From: an uncultured Flavobacteriales bacterium
GTDB taxonomy: Bacteria; Bacteroidota; Bacteroidia; Flavobacteriales_D; Sanyastnellaceae
Direction of reading: 5' to 3'
NCBI GenBank assembly: GCA_949373165.1
Contig: CASICO010000021.1
Coordinates: 1 to 61,964 of the forward strand
DNA length: 61,964 nt
Below the pieces are notes generated by a model. The model was given only the letters and a program-made list of their open reading frames with translations, searched no databases and had not been told where the DNA came from. This document shows positions 11,151 through 20,233 of this stretch, in pieces; position 1 is the first letter of the stretch; the number at the start of each line of letters is the position of its first letter. The position numbers were made by a program, and so were the translations under genes.

Positions 11151-14003
11151 TTATTCAAGGCAATAGTCTCCGAAGTAGACCAAAAGATCCAGCAAATCAA
11201 CAATGCCCACGTTGCCATCATTGTTGATGTCATAGGGGCAGTTGTTCTCGTCACACGGATCTGGGAATGTGCATGAACCATCGTCATAGGTGGCCGCGGG
11301 ATTGAAATTGTCGCTTTCGCTGTAGGTGCACCCGGGATTGTCCAAATTGTCGCAAATGCCGTTGTTGTTTTCATCTGAAGTGCAGCTGCCGCCGCAAATC
11401 CCAAGTGCGTCGGCTTGATTGCCGCTACAATCGCAGTCTCCGTCAGGAATGCCTGCGCAGCCGCAGTCGAAGAGCGCTCCAGGTCCATTGCATACGCCGC
11501 AAGCATCAAAGGTTCCAATGCAAGCATCAATGGTGTCGCATATGCCATCCTGATCGAGGTCGGCAGAGCAGGTTCCACCGCACACGCCGATTGCGTCGGG
11601 TTGATTTCCATTGCAGTCGCAATCCCCTTCTGGAATGTTGTTGCACCCGCATTGGAAGGCCTCACCTACGCCATTGCACACTCCACAAGCATCAAGGGCA
11701 CCCACGCAAGGGTCGATGTTGTCGCAAATTCCGTCTTGGTCGGTATCGGCCGTGCAGGTTCCCCCACAAATGCCCAGTATGTCGAGTTGCTGACCATTGC
11801 AGTCGCAATCCCCTTCTGGAATGTTGTTGCACCCACATTGGAAAATGTCGCCTACGCCTTCGCAAACTCCGCACACATCGAGTGCGCCTACACAGGGGTC
11901 GATGTCGTCACAAATTCCGTCTTGGTCAAGGTCGACAGCACAGGTTCCGTCGCAAATGCCAAGTGCGTCGAGCTGATTGCCATTGCAGTCGCAGTCGCCC
12001 TCTGGAATGTTGTTGCACCCGCATTGGAAGATGTCCCCTACTCCATTGCACACGCCGCAAGCATCGAGTGCGCCAACACAAGGGTCGATGTCGTCGCAAA
12101 TGCCGTCTTGGTCGATGTCTGCTGAGCAGCTTCCGCCGCAGATGCCGAGCGCGTCGAGTTGATTGCCATTGCAGTCACATTCTCCATCGGACACACCATT
12201 GCACCCGCACTCAAAGGCCGCACCGGGGCCGTTGCAAATGCCACAGTCATCCAAGGAGCCAACGCAAGAATCGATGTCGTCACAAATGCCGTCGCCATCT
12301 TCATCGGCCACGCAGTTTCCGCCGCAGTCTCCGATGATGTCTGTTTGGTTGCCATTGCAATCGCAATCGCCATTGGGAATGCCTGTGCAGCCGCAATCAT
12401 AGACATCGCCTGGGCCGTTGCAGATGCCGCAGGCGTCTAGATTTCCAACACAGGGGTCGATGTCATCACAAATTCCATCTTCGTCATTGTCGGAGAGGCA
12501 ATGGCCTCCGCATTCTCCAATGGCGTCATCTGACGCGCAAGTGCCATCATCATCCGTGGCATTCGCATTAAAGTTGCAGGCTGAATTGTTTGTGCAACCG
12601 GGAATTTCTGCATTGTCGCAGACGCCATCTCCGTCGACGTCTGCAGGGCAATTCCCATTGCATTCCCCCAAAGCGTCATAGGTGCCAATGCAAGGGTCGG
12701 TGTCGTCGCAAATGTTGTCATTGTCAAGGTCAGAAGCGCAGTTCCCGTTGCATACGTCAAGGGCGTCGTAAGAACCAACACAGGGGTCGGTGTCGTCACA
12801 AAGCCCGTCTTGGTCGTTGTCAGAAGGGCAGGAACCACCGCAAATGCCGAGGGCATCGAGCTGATTGCCATTGCAGTCGCAATCGCCATTGGGGATTCCG
12901 GTGCAACCGCAGTCATAAATGGCGCCGGGACCATTGCATTCTCCGCAAGCGTCAAAGGTGCCAATGCAGGGATCAATGTCGTCACAGACGTCATCATTGT
13001 CGAGGTCAGCAGAGCACAATCCGCCGCAAATGCCCAGGGCATCGAGCTGATTTCCATTGCAGTCGCAATCGCCATCGGGAATGGCGTCGCAGCCGCAGGC
13101 ATAGACGTCGCCTGGGCCATTGCAAATGCCGCAGATGTCCAGGCTTCCAATGCAAGAATCATTGGCGTCGCAGATTCCATCTTCATCAACATCGATGAAG
13201 CAGTTTCCGTCACAGTCGAGCTCCGGACCTGAATAGGTGCAATCGGAATTGGGGTTATTCGGGCACTCGGGGCCCAACGCCGAAATGAATTGGATGTCCG
13301 AGGTTCCATCGGCTTCTCCATTGACGCCAGTGCCGAAGTCAGGAAAATATTGCCCAGACAATTCCACCTCGACCTCCCCGTCGGTTGTGATTTGGGCAAT
13401 GAGGACCTTGCCATTTTCATCAGGGACGCCTTGGTCATTGCCATCGTTGTAGATGTACCAGAGACCGCCAATGATGTCGTCCATCACAAGGTTTTGACCC
13501 GCTTCGAAGTTGGCCACCCAATTTTGAGAGGGGCTCGCGATGGTGCTCACGGTTGCCGATGCTGTTCCGTTTTCTGGTGCGTGGCCAATGGTGACCCAAC
13601 TGTCGTAAAGCAGTTCGGGAATGAAATCCAGCAATGCAGGTGAGATGCCTGATGAAGTGGCGCTTCCAAGGGGATCTTGGTAAAATGTAGTACTTGTGGC
13701 TATGCGAATCGTGGAGGTCTGTCCAGGGTGCGTTTCTGGATCCAAACTGTCGTCAATCACGGTGCTGATGGCCGAAAGAAAATGGTCGGGCTCAGACAAG
13801 TAGACATACAACCTGTAGGTGGTCAGTCCAGAAAGGCTGCCTTCTGTGTGAAAGGCAATGGGGTCCAATATGAGGCAAACACTGGCTTCAGTTGAGTCTG
13901 AACTCTCAGGAGTATAGTTGCAGGCCTCTGGATCTGCGCATTGCGCCCAAATGGAGCCGATTTGAATCGACAGGGTCAAACAAAGAAGAAGGAAACGAGG
14001 CAT
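11151..14003 (-). CDS. Secreted Cys/Asp-rich repeat protein, smaller relative of the giant protein
   Basis: 950 residues. I start it at the ATG at 14003, which opens directly onto a signal peptide (PRFLLLCLTLS...IWAQ); an in-frame start 35 codons upstream would bury that peptide. Residues about 45-240 are the same unnamed domain found twice in the giant neighbour (TYRLY, FYQDPLG, YDSWVTIG at 133-140, KVLIAQITTDG). Then come eight 62-residue repeats of the pattern DxDQDGICDDIDPC..DACGVCNG...CGC..IP.GDCDCNGNQ..ALGICGG, two shorter versions, GCT..NFN repeats, and an EF-hand-like tail (DINNDGNVGIVDLLDLLVYF, ending YCLE). No standard T9SS sorting domain is visible. The tail and domain shared with the adjacent gene argue for common ancestry, and possibly for joint function. 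Probable calcium-binding surface protein; exact role unknown. Confidence 0.85.
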   Translation of the reverse strand: MPRFLLLCLTLSIQIGSIWAQCADPEACNYTPESSDSTEASVCLILDPIAFHTEGSLSGLTTYRLYVYLSEPDHFLSAISTVIDDSLDPETHPGQTSTIRIATSTTFYQDPLGSATSSGISPALLDFIPELLYDSWVTIGHAPENGTASATVSTIASPSQNWVANFEAGQNLVMDDIIGGLWYIYNDGNDQGVPDENGKVLIAQITTDGEVEVELSGQYFPDFGTGVNGEADGTSDIQFISALGPECPNNPNSDCTYSGPELDCDGNCFIDVDEDGICDANDSCIGSLDICGICNGPGDVYACGCDAIPDGDCDCNGNQLDALGICGGLCSADLDNDDVCDDIDPCIGTFDACGECNGPGAIYDCGCTGIPNGDCDCNGNQLDALGICGGSCPSDNDQDGLCDDTDPCVGSYDALDVCNGNCASDLDNDNICDDTDPCIGTYDALGECNGNCPADVDGDGVCDNAEIPGCTNNSACNFNANATDDDGTCASDDAIGECGGHCLSDNDEDGICDDIDPCVGNLDACGICNGPGDVYDCGCTGIPNGDCDCNGNQTDIIGDCGGNCVADEDGDGICDDIDSCVGSLDDCGICNGPGAAFECGCNGVSDGECDCNGNQLDALGICGGSCSADIDQDGICDDIDPCVGALDACGVCNGVGDIFQCGCNNIPEGDCDCNGNQLDALGICDGTCAVDLDQDGICDDIDPCVGALDVCGVCEGVGDIFQCGCNNIPEGDCDCNGQQLDILGICGGTCTADTDQDGICDNIDPCVGALDACGVCNGVGEAFQCGCNNIPEGDCDCNGNQPDAIGVCGGTCSADLDQDGICDTIDACIGTFDACGVCNGPGALFDCGCAGIPDGDCDCSGNQADALGICGGSCTSDENNNGICDNLDNPGCTYSESDNFNPAATYDDGSCTFPDPCDENNCPYDINNDGNVGIVDLLDLLVYFGDYCLE
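11382..13199 (-). repeat. Tandem 186-bp (62-residue) coding repeats
   Basis: Eight full 62-residue units and shorter intermediates in the second repeat protein. Cysteines and the loops DxDQDGICDD and GDCDCNGNQ are conserved. One diverged unit of the same type occurs in the giant neighbour (about residues 500-565), linking the two genes. DNA identity between units is lower than in the 177-bp array, suggesting an older or less homogenised array. Confidence 0.9.
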
Positions 14004-14109
14004 GGCAACTCTATTTGGTGCCTCTAAAATAGCCAATAATCTACTAAAAATGCATTTTAGTCTAATTATTACACGACTGCAAGAGGTCGAAATGAAGTTG
14101 TTGGCCACA

Positions 14110-14137
14110 AAAAAAGCCCGGAGTTCCGGGCTTTTTT
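14110..14137 (-). terminator. Rho-independent terminator downstream of tRNA
   Basis: AAAAAAGCCCGG / CCGGGCTTTTTT forms a 12-base perfect stem with a 4-base loop, directly 3' of the minus-strand tRNA. It is symmetrical, but no plus-strand gene ends nearby, so it most likely serves the tRNA. Confidence 0.85.
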
Positions 14138-14142
14138 CTTTG

Positions 14143-14216
14143 TAGCGAGAGAGAGACTTGAACTCTCGACCTCAGGATTATGAATCCTGCGCTCTAACCA
14201 GCTGAGCTACCTCGCC
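14143..14216 (-). tRNA. tRNA-Met (CAU anticodon)
   Basis: The 74-nt reverse complement folds as a cloverleaf. It has an acceptor stem GGCGAGG / TCTCGCT (with G-U pairs), a D-arm GCTC...GAGC, an anticodon stem CAGGA/TCCTG with loop TTCATAA, and a T-arm GAGAG-TTCAAGT-CTCTC; the discriminator is A and CCA is not encoded. The anticodon is CAU. It resembles elongator tRNA-Met of Bacteroidota. A lysidine-modified tRNA-Ile2 has the same anticodon and cannot be fully excluded by eye. It is not initiator-like, since the anticodon stem lacks the three G-C pairs. Confidence 0.88.
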
Positions 14217-14350
14217 AAAATGTGTTTTATCTCAAACGGGCGGCAAATTTAATGAAAGCGCAGGTGGAAACGTGAGAATTTGTGAATGTTCCTGCCATTC
14301 AAGTGTAAGACCTGCTCAAGTCGTCGTATCTTTCGAGCAATCTGTGTTTT

Positions 14351-14737
14351 ATGGATCGAGTTGAATTTCAAGTTGAGGTGCCTATCCAGGCTAGCAAGGG
14401 TTCCATCTTCAGTCGCCTGAACAATCCAAGCGGTTTGTCCGAGTGGTTTTCGGATGACGTGAACATCAAAAAGGATGTCTTTACGTTTTTCTGGGATGGA
14501 TCAGAGGAGTCTGCAAGGCTTGTGACCCAAAAGCGGGAAGAGTTTGTCAAATTCCGTTGGATGGAGCATGAAGAAGAAGGGGAAAAGACCTTCTTTGAGA
14601 TGCGCATCAAAATCGACCCCCTAACTGGGGATACCGCCCTTCTCGTCACTGATTATGCGGAGGAGGATGAGATTGAAGAGGCCACTTTGCTTTGGGAAAA
14701 GCAACTGGGCGATCTCAAGCGTGTTCTGGGCGGCTAA
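14351..14737 (+). CDS. START-like domain protein
   Basis: A 128-residue soluble protein resembling the START/AHSA1-like small-ligand fold found as a conserved single-domain family in Bacteroidota. The start VEFQVEVPIQASKGSIFSRL is the usual first strand and helix, followed by the GLSEWF segment, and a C-terminal amphipathic helix begins at about residue 110. It is acidic, with no signal peptide and no catalytic motif, so I make no functional claim beyond a likely hydrophobic-ligand or protein-binding role. It stands alone between the tRNA and a convergent operon. The 143 bases downstream (14738-14879) show no clear hairpin. Confidence 0.75.
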   Translation: MDRVEFQVEVPIQASKGSIFSRLNNPSGLSEWFSDDVNIKKDVFTFFWDGSEESARLVTQKREEFVKFRWMEHEEEGEKTFFEMRIKIDPLTGDTALLVTDYAEEDEIEEATLLWEKQLGDLKRVLGG

Positions 14738-14879
14738 GGCCCGCGTCCCCCTTCAATAAGGCGAAATCAATTTGAGGCATTGCTCTGCGATATCCAGAGT
14801 GTCCTTCCCTTTTCATCTGAAAGGCCCTGTCTGGTTTGACGGAAAACGTCTTTCAGTGGAAAGTCCCTTTTGCCGAGGT

Positions 14880-15479
14880 TTATTTCCTGCTGCGGCGTTT
14901 TTGCCACGTTTCAAATTTCGGGAAGTCGTCATGGCGATTGTCCGGCACTTGGCGCAGCGGCTCGCATTCCCTCAAGTTGGCATGGAAATCGGCAGGTAGC
15001 GCTTGGTATAAACCTGTGCCTTCTATTTTGTGTAGGAGCATGTCGTCGGAAACTTCACCAATGATTTTGGCTGGATTTCCGGCAATAATGCTGCGGGGCT
15101 CCCATTGGCTTTGAGCCTTAAGGAAGGCCAAAGCGCCAACAATGCACCCCTCACCTACTCGGACATCATCCATGATGACCGCATTCATTCCGACCATGCA
15201 TTGTTGACCAAGATGGGCTCCGTGCACAATGGCTCCGTGTCCAACGTGTGCGCCTTCTTCGAGGCGAACTGTGGTTCCCGGAAACATGTGGACGACGCAG
15301 TTCTCTTGAACATTGCACCCCTTGGCCAATTCAATTCTGCCCCAGTCACCGCGCAAGACTGCTCCGGGACCGATGTAGCAATTGGGGCCAATGGTTACAT
15401 GGCCAATGACAGTGGCTTGAGGATGAACATAGGCAGATTCAGCCACAACGGGGACCATGGATTTGAAGGCTTGAATCAT
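14880..15479 (-). CDS. paaY: Gamma-carbonic-anhydrase-like hexapeptide protein (PaaY family)
   Basis: 199 residues of left-handed beta-helix, with hexapeptide turns such as VIGHVTIGPNCYIGPGAVLRG and a long C-terminal helix. The metal-binding histidines of gamma-class carbonic anhydrases appear in HMFPGT and in HVGHGAIVHGA. PaaY-type members occur with phenylacetate degradation genes and act as thioesterases or carbonic anhydrase-like enzymes. The start codon overlaps the stop of the upstream thiolase gene in ATGA, so the two are translationally coupled. That supports the PaaY rather than a generic gamma-CA reading, although the remaining paa genes are not in the window. Confidence 0.8.
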   Translation of the reverse strand: MIQAFKSMVPVVAESAYVHPQATVIGHVTIGPNCYIGPGAVLRGDWGRIELAKGCNVQENCVVHMFPGTTVRLEEGAHVGHGAIVHGAHLGQQCMVGMNAVIMDDVRVGEGCIVGALAFLKAQSQWEPRSIIAGNPAKIIGEVSDDMLLHKIEGTGLYQALPADFHANLRECEPLRQVPDNRHDDFPKFETWQKRRSRK

Positions 15480-16693
15480 TCAAAGGCCGGGTTCTTGATT
15501 ACGGTGGCATAGCCTTGTCCAACTCCAATACAGAGGGACACCAGGGCATACTTTCCTCCATTGCGTGAAAGTTGTCGCGCAGCGGTGAGGAGGATTCGTG
15601 CGCCTGTCATGCCAAGGGGGTGTCCCAATGCGATGGCCCCTCCCTGTGGATTGATGCGAGGGTCATTGTCTTGAAGACCCAACGACCGCGTGCATGCGAG
15701 GCTTTGGGCGGCAAAGGCTTCGTTGAGCTCAATGTGGTCCATGTCCTCGAGGCGAAGGTTGGCTTTGGATAAGGCCTGTTTGGAGGCTTCTACCGGGCCG
15801 ATGCCCATGATTCGAGGCTCTACTCCGACCACTGCACTGGAGACGATTTGTGCCAAAGGCGTCCAACCGTGTTGCTTCATTCCTTCTTGATTGGCCATCA
15901 GAAGTGCACAAGCGCCATCATTTAGCCCGCTGCTGTTGCCGGCTGTTACAGTTCCTCCTTCCTTTCGAAACGCGGGCCTGAGCTTGGCCAAGATGTCTTG
16001 GGTGGATTTGGGTTTGATGAACTCATCTGCATCGAAGATCAAGTCGTCTTGCTTTCTTCTTGGGATCCGAACCGAGCCAATCTCTTCTGCAAAGTGGCCT
16101 TGTTGCTGAGCCAAAGTGGCCTTCTCTTGAGACCATGCAGCGAAACGATCTTGGTCTTCTCTGCTGATGCCATGCAGGTCGACGAGATTCTCCGCTGTGG
16201 TGCCCATGCCATCGGTCCCGTACAAGGCGTCCAGTTTTGGATTGATGAACCGCCATCCAAAGCTGCTGTCGTGCATTTGTGCATCCCGACCAAAAGGGCG
16301 GCTGGCTTTGCTGATGACCCATGGGCCACGGGTCATGTGCTCCACCCCTCCCGTGATCATGACGTTGGCGTCTTGGACATGCAGTGCTCTCGCCGCGTGC
16401 ACAGTTGCGGCCATGCCGGAGGCGCAAAGGCGATTGATGGTCTCGCCGGGAACCGACGTGGGCACCCCGGCAAGCAATGCGGCCATCCGGGCCACGTTTC
16501 GGTTGTCTTCTCCCGCTTGATTTGCACATCCAAACAGGACATCTCCAATGTGGGTGGGATCAAAATCAGGGTGTCGTTCGAGCAAGGCTTGAATCGCATG
16601 TGCGGCCAAATCGTCTGTACGAACGGGGGCCAGAGTTCCGCCAAAGTTGCCAATGGGGGTTCGGATGCCGTCTATGAGAAAGGCGTTCATCAT
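15476..16693 (-). CDS. Thiolase, 3-oxoadipyl-CoA/acetyl-CoA acyltransferase type
   Basis: A 405-residue thiolase of normal family length. The nucleophile cysteine lies in NRLCASGMAA (about residue 91), the catalytic histidine in ALGHPLGMTGAR, and the second cysteine in LCIGVGQG. The segments FGCANQAGEDNRNVARMA and YGTDGMGTTAENL are closest to PcaF/PaaJ 3-oxoadipyl-CoA thiolases, which cleave 3-oxoadipyl-CoA to succinyl-CoA and acetyl-CoA. With the PaaY-like gene downstream, a role at the end of phenylacetate/beta-ketoadipate-type catabolism is inferred, but fatty-acid thiolase activity is possible. The start overlaps the stop of the DUF4340 gene (ATGA). A second ATG follows immediately at 16690. 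Confidence 0.88.
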   Translation of the reverse strand: MMNAFLIDGIRTPIGNFGGTLAPVRTDDLAAHAIQALLERHPDFDPTHIGDVLFGCANQAGEDNRNVARMAALLAGVPTSVPGETINRLCASGMAATVHAARALHVQDANVMITGGVEHMTRGPWVISKASRPFGRDAQMHDSSFGWRFINPKLDALYGTDGMGTTAENLVDLHGISREDQDRFAAWSQEKATLAQQQGHFAEEIGSVRIPRRKQDDLIFDADEFIKPKSTQDILAKLRPAFRKEGGTVTAGNSSGLNDGACALLMANQEGMKQHGWTPLAQIVSSAVVGVEPRIMGIGPVEASKQALSKANLRLEDMDHIELNEAFAAQSLACTRSLGLQDNDPRINPQGGAIALGHPLGMTGARILLTAARQLSRNGGKYALVSLCIGVGQGYATVIKNPAFE

Positions 16694-17730
16694 GATGCAG
16701 GTGACAGAGGGAATGAAAGGCCTCGCCAGAAATCCAAAATGGGATTGAAGACAAAGGTTTGAATGAGCGCGACTTCATTGTTGACCACGGCATACATGCG
16801 GCTTGCATCGTGGGTCATGATGTTGCCCTGAAGGTCCAACTCCTCGATGATGGGCGTTTTCCAATGAATGTCCATGGGGATGGTGCGGCCATCTTTGTAT
16901 TCTACTTCGAGACGCCAAGCCAATTCGGATTGTCTTAAGCTGTCTTGGTTTGAAGGGGAAAGGTGGCTGTCCCAAGTTTCGATGTGCACTTTGCACATCC
17001 GCACCCATTGCTCCCTAAGCAGAGCTTGAGGCAAGTTCAGGGGGCCATTTTCTCCGAAGGCAACAATGGATTCTTCGTCTTCTGACCAAGTCAGTTTGGC
17101 TTGGCGTCCAACATCATCGATTGGCCAAGCGGAAATGGATTGAATTTGGTCAGCATTTGACTCATACACTCCGGTGTACCTCCACTCTCCTTCTGAAGTA
17201 AAAAAACGGGTCGACAAAAAGCCTGTGAAGCCTTCCATATGGGTAACATAGGGAGAAGTTGAGCGCCCTTGACCAGGGAGTTCAAGCAACATGTGGGTCC
17301 CTGTGTGGCTTTGTGTAGGGGTGCCAATGAACCAAGTTTTGACCGGAGCGTCTTGACCCTCGATGTGAATGTCGACTCGTTTGCCCGAGGAGGCCATCAT
17401 CTTGAGCACCCCTGCAGAGGCTGACGCTCGAACGGGCTGACGAACGGAGACTCTCTTGAAGGTTTTGAGGAGCAAATCCGTGGCGTCTTTGCGGGCGAAA
17501 AGACGCCCGTTCAATGTCCAGAGCCCAAGTGGATGTGCACTGCGTTCTAATACAGCGACCCCTCCAAGTGCATCTGCAATCCGGATTTTGGTGACTGCGG
17601 CGGTGTCCGCAATGGAGAAGTGGGTGCTGTCGTCTGCGTCCAATCTGCCTGATTCAGGTTGAAGGGCCATGACGATGGCAATGCCAGCGGCAATGACCAC
17701 AGCCGCAAGGGTGAGGAAGCTTCGGTTCAT
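16690..17730 (-). CDS. DUF4340 domain protein
   Basis: 346 residues with a single N-terminal membrane segment (FLTLAAVVIAAGIAIVMAL) followed by a soluble exported part. The mid region (TWFIGTPTQSHTGTHMLLE...TSPYVTHMEGFTGFLSTRFF) matches the DUF4340 pattern of proteins encoded next to GldG-type ABC transporter subunits. The start at 17730 gives an ATGA overlap with gldG; a longer in-frame start at 17766 would overlap by 40 bases and adds nothing. The role is unknown. Genomic association in this and other Bacteroidota suggests it works with the GldFG transporter. Confidence 0.8.
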   Translation of the reverse strand: MNRSFLTLAAVVIAAGIAIVMALQPESGRLDADDSTHFSIADTAAVTKIRIADALGGVAVLERSAHPLGLWTLNGRLFARKDATDLLLKTFKRVSVRQPVRASASAGVLKMMASSGKRVDIHIEGQDAPVKTWFIGTPTQSHTGTHMLLELPGQGRSTSPYVTHMEGFTGFLSTRFFTSEGEWRYTGVYESNADQIQSISAWPIDDVGRQAKLTWSEDEESIVAFGENGPLNLPQALLREQWVRMCKVHIETWDSHLSPSNQDSLRQSELAWRLEVEYKDGRTIPMDIHWKTPIIEELDLQGNIMTHDASRMYAVVNNEVALIQTFVFNPILDFWRGLSFPLSPAS

Positions 17731-19490
17731 GAATGGGTATTCTGTGTCCAGCGTCGGCGTCTCCAAGCGGGCAAAATTAGGCCCAGTCCAATCACCAAAG
17801 CAATGGGAAGTCCAACGGCTGCGACGGTCCAGGTTGTTTCATTGCCTCGGATTCGCTTGTCGTCCAGTGGACGAAAAGCGATGCTCCTCGAGCGCAAGCT
17901 GATTTGACCAGCATCATCGAGTAGATAGCTGAGGGCGTTCAGAAGCCATTCTTTGTTGTCGTAGATGACCCTTTGACTGTAGCGGTCCCATCCCAAAGGC
18001 AACGGGATCAATCCTTCCTCGGTCGGTCGGGTGTCGTTCCGAATGAAATCGGCATCTCCAACCACAAGCAGCTTTCCATTCTCTGTGGAAGGCCGGAATC
18101 CAAAGGCGACATCTTCCTTCAGTTCCTTGTTCAAGCGCAAGGCGTAAAAGCTGTCAAACTGACCCTCAAGTAGAACCGCCAATGGAAACCCCTCTGGGTT
18201 GCCCGTTTCAAAATGTTCAGGGGGAAGATTGACAACCGCACTGGCCACGCGCACAGGTGCATTGTAGACCAAGGATTGTGGTGAGCTTTTGAGCAGGATT
18301 GTGGCGCTTCGTTCGGGTTGAACATTGACCAAGTCTAGGGTGCTGGTGAATTCAAAAAGAAGCGGGTCGAGGTTGGCGCAAATGGGATGGGCATCGGGTT
18401 CGGACAGCACGACTGGAGAAAAGTACCAATTGAACATTTGCATGTTCCGATGGTCTCCCATGGGGCCTGCCCCCATCATGATGGGCGCACATTGAGCATC
18501 GAGAACCATGTTTCGATTCAGGCGAACGCCATGGTGAAACAGGAGGTCATAAATCCCGGATTCTCTTGTTGTTGCCAGTGTTTGCTGATTGTCTCTAATG
18601 CTGTCAATGTTGGTCACGAGAGGGTCGACCAACCACATCATGTGCCCGCCATTCATCAGGTATTGATCGAGGAGGAGTTTGTCTCGGTCACTGAACGTTG
18701 AATCGGGTCCTGCAATGACCAACGCGTCGTACTTGGGTTGGCGCCATGGACGTCCATCAATGGCCTCGCACAAGGCATCCACAGCGCCATCAAGGGTGAC
18801 GTCTACCACGTCTGCCGTTTCGGATAGGGCGCTGGAAAAGTCCGCTGTTTCGACAGGCAAGTAACAACCATGCCCCTGGAGAATGCCCACAATGGGTCGA
18901 CGGTCACGCAAGCCCATGCGCATCGCCTGGCCCAAATTAAACTCGACTTGGGTGATCGCATTTTGGACCATGACTTCGTCGGGGTCCATGTTTTCAGAAC
19001 GAAGAAATTGAACAGGATAATCCACCCCTTTCACACTCACGACAGCACATGGCCAGACGTTTTGGAAGGAAGCAACTCCGCCTTCTCTGTGTGCGATTCG
19101 GGTGAATCGAAGGCCTTGCTCGTATAGCGCAAGCTCTGTCTCGCCAATGGTCTTGTCGTCTCCGGAAGCAGCAACATCGATGAATTGCCACCGGACCTTG
19201 CCCCCGCTCTTTCTTGCAAAGGTTCTCAGTTTCGAGCGGACCTCCTCCCCCAAACGGCGATACCGTGCAGGAAAATCGCCCTCCAAATAACACTTCACAA
19301 GGACTTCCTCCTCTCCTTCTCGCAGAGCGTCCAGCATGGTTTCCGTTGCGGTTGACAAGCTGTGACGTTGGTCTTCGGTGACATCCATGCGGAGTGGCCA
19401 TTGCCCGAGCAAGGCCAACAAGGCCAATGCCAAAGCAGCCGTGCGCCATCCCTTCCCCTCTGGGCCCTTGAGAACGTTGGAGAGCTTCAT
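17727..19490 (-). CDS. gldG: Gliding motility ABC transporter auxiliary subunit GldG
   Basis: 587 residues. An N-terminal membrane helix (TAALALALLALLG) is followed by a large periplasmic ABC_transp_aux-type region (VTEDQRHSLSTAT..., FIDVAASGDDKT, YDALVIAGPDSTFSDRDK, GGHMMWLVDPL) and a C-terminal membrane helix ending in a basic tail (PAWRRRRW). That is the GldG plan. I chose the ATG at 19490 because it overlaps the gldF stop in ATGA; an alternative start 22 codons upstream lies inside gldF. GldF and GldG form the membrane part of an ABC transporter whose ATPase is GldA, not encoded in this window. In Flavobacterium it is linked to gliding, although many non-gliding relatives keep it. Confidence 0.92.
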   Translation of the reverse strand: MKLSNVLKGPEGKGWRTAALALALLALLGQWPLRMDVTEDQRHSLSTATETMLDALREGEEEVLVKCYLEGDFPARYRRLGEEVRSKLRTFARKSGGKVRWQFIDVAASGDDKTIGETELALYEQGLRFTRIAHREGGVASFQNVWPCAVVSVKGVDYPVQFLRSENMDPDEVMVQNAITQVEFNLGQAMRMGLRDRRPIVGILQGHGCYLPVETADFSSALSETADVVDVTLDGAVDALCEAIDGRPWRQPKYDALVIAGPDSTFSDRDKLLLDQYLMNGGHMMWLVDPLVTNIDSIRDNQQTLATTRESGIYDLLFHHGVRLNRNMVLDAQCAPIMMGAGPMGDHRNMQMFNWYFSPVVLSEPDAHPICANLDPLLFEFTSTLDLVNVQPERSATILLKSSPQSLVYNAPVRVASAVVNLPPEHFETGNPEGFPLAVLLEGQFDSFYALRLNKELKEDVAFGFRPSTENGKLLVVGDADFIRNDTRPTEEGLIPLPLGWDRYSQRVIYDNKEWLLNALSYLLDDAGQISLRSRSIAFRPLDDKRIRGNETTWTVAAVGLPIALVIGLGLILPAWRRRRWTQNTHS

Positions 19491-20218
19491 GCGCGACCGG
19501 GTTGAATGTATCGTTGCGCAAAAGCCAGGGCCAGAGCGATGTAGGCGAAGAACCAAGCGACATCGGCAATCACCACGACGCCGGTTCCAATGGACCTAAA
19601 ATGGGTTTCCATTGCAAACCATTGGACGATGTAATCGACATCGCCGAAGAGGGCGTATGAACCCAATGCCGATGGTCCATAGTACATGACCATGCAAACC
19701 AAGGCCGAGGACAGGAAGGCCACGACTTGGCTATCGGTTCGTGCAGAGGTGGCGAGCCCAGTGGCGACAAAGGCCGCGCCCAGCAGCAACAAGCCAAAGT
19801 ACCCTGCAAGAACAGATCCCCCATCGATATTGCCCACGGGATTGCCCAATTGATGAAGAACGAGATAGCCGGCCAGGGTGGGCAGCAACGCCGCCGCAAC
19901 AAGCGTGGTGCCTGCTAAGAACTTTGCCAGGACAATGCGGTGAGAATCTAAAGGGTGGGTGAGCAGCAATTCAAGGGTTCCATTTTTCCTTTCTTCTGCG
20001 ATGCTCCTCATGGTGATGGCGGGAATTAGAAAGAGAAAGACCCAAGGGGTAAATAAAAAGAAGCTGGTCAGTTCAGCTACGCCAGAATCCAATAGGTTCC
20101 ATTGTCCTGGAAAGACCCAGTGGAACAATCCGCTAACGAGGAGAAAAACGGCGAGAACCACGGCGCCAATCACGGAGGAGAGGAAAGCGCGCACTTCCTT
20201 TTTGTACAAAGCTGTCAT
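19487..20218 (-). CDS. gldF: Gliding motility ABC transporter permease subunit GldF
   Basis: 243 residues with six predicted membrane segments and the ABC-2-type permease signature RSIAEERKNGTLELLLTHPL. The N-terminus (MTALYKKEVRAFLSS) is typical for GldF. It starts 15 bases after the upstream monooxygenase-like gene ends and overlaps gldG by four bases. Together with GldG it should make up the inner-membrane part of the GldAFG transporter; the substrate is unknown. Confidence 0.92.
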   Translation of the reverse strand: MTALYKKEVRAFLSSVIGAVVLAVFLLVSGLFHWVFPGQWNLLDSGVAELTSFFLFTPWVFLFLIPAITMRSIAEERKNGTLELLLTHPLDSHRIVLAKFLAGTTLVAAALLPTLAGYLVLHQLGNPVGNIDGGSVLAGYFGLLLLGAAFVATGLATSARTDSQVVAFLSSALVCMVMYYGPSALGSYALFGDVDYIVQWFAMETHFRSIGTGVVVIADVAWFFAYIALALAFAQRYIQPGRA

Positions 20219-20233
20219 GAATGCAGTCCGAAA

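Noticed and set aside
11405..12337. 310-residue Arg/Cys-rich plus-strand open frame
   Set aside because: Antisense shadow of the 62-residue repeat array in the second secreted protein.
14738..14879. Possible terminator between the START-like gene and the convergent PaaY-like gene
   Set aside because: Only weak, short hairpins are visible and there is no T-run in the right place.
15998..16762. 254-residue plus-strand frame opposite the thiolase gene
   Set aside because: The minus-strand thiolase is complete with all catalytic motifs; the opposite frame has none.
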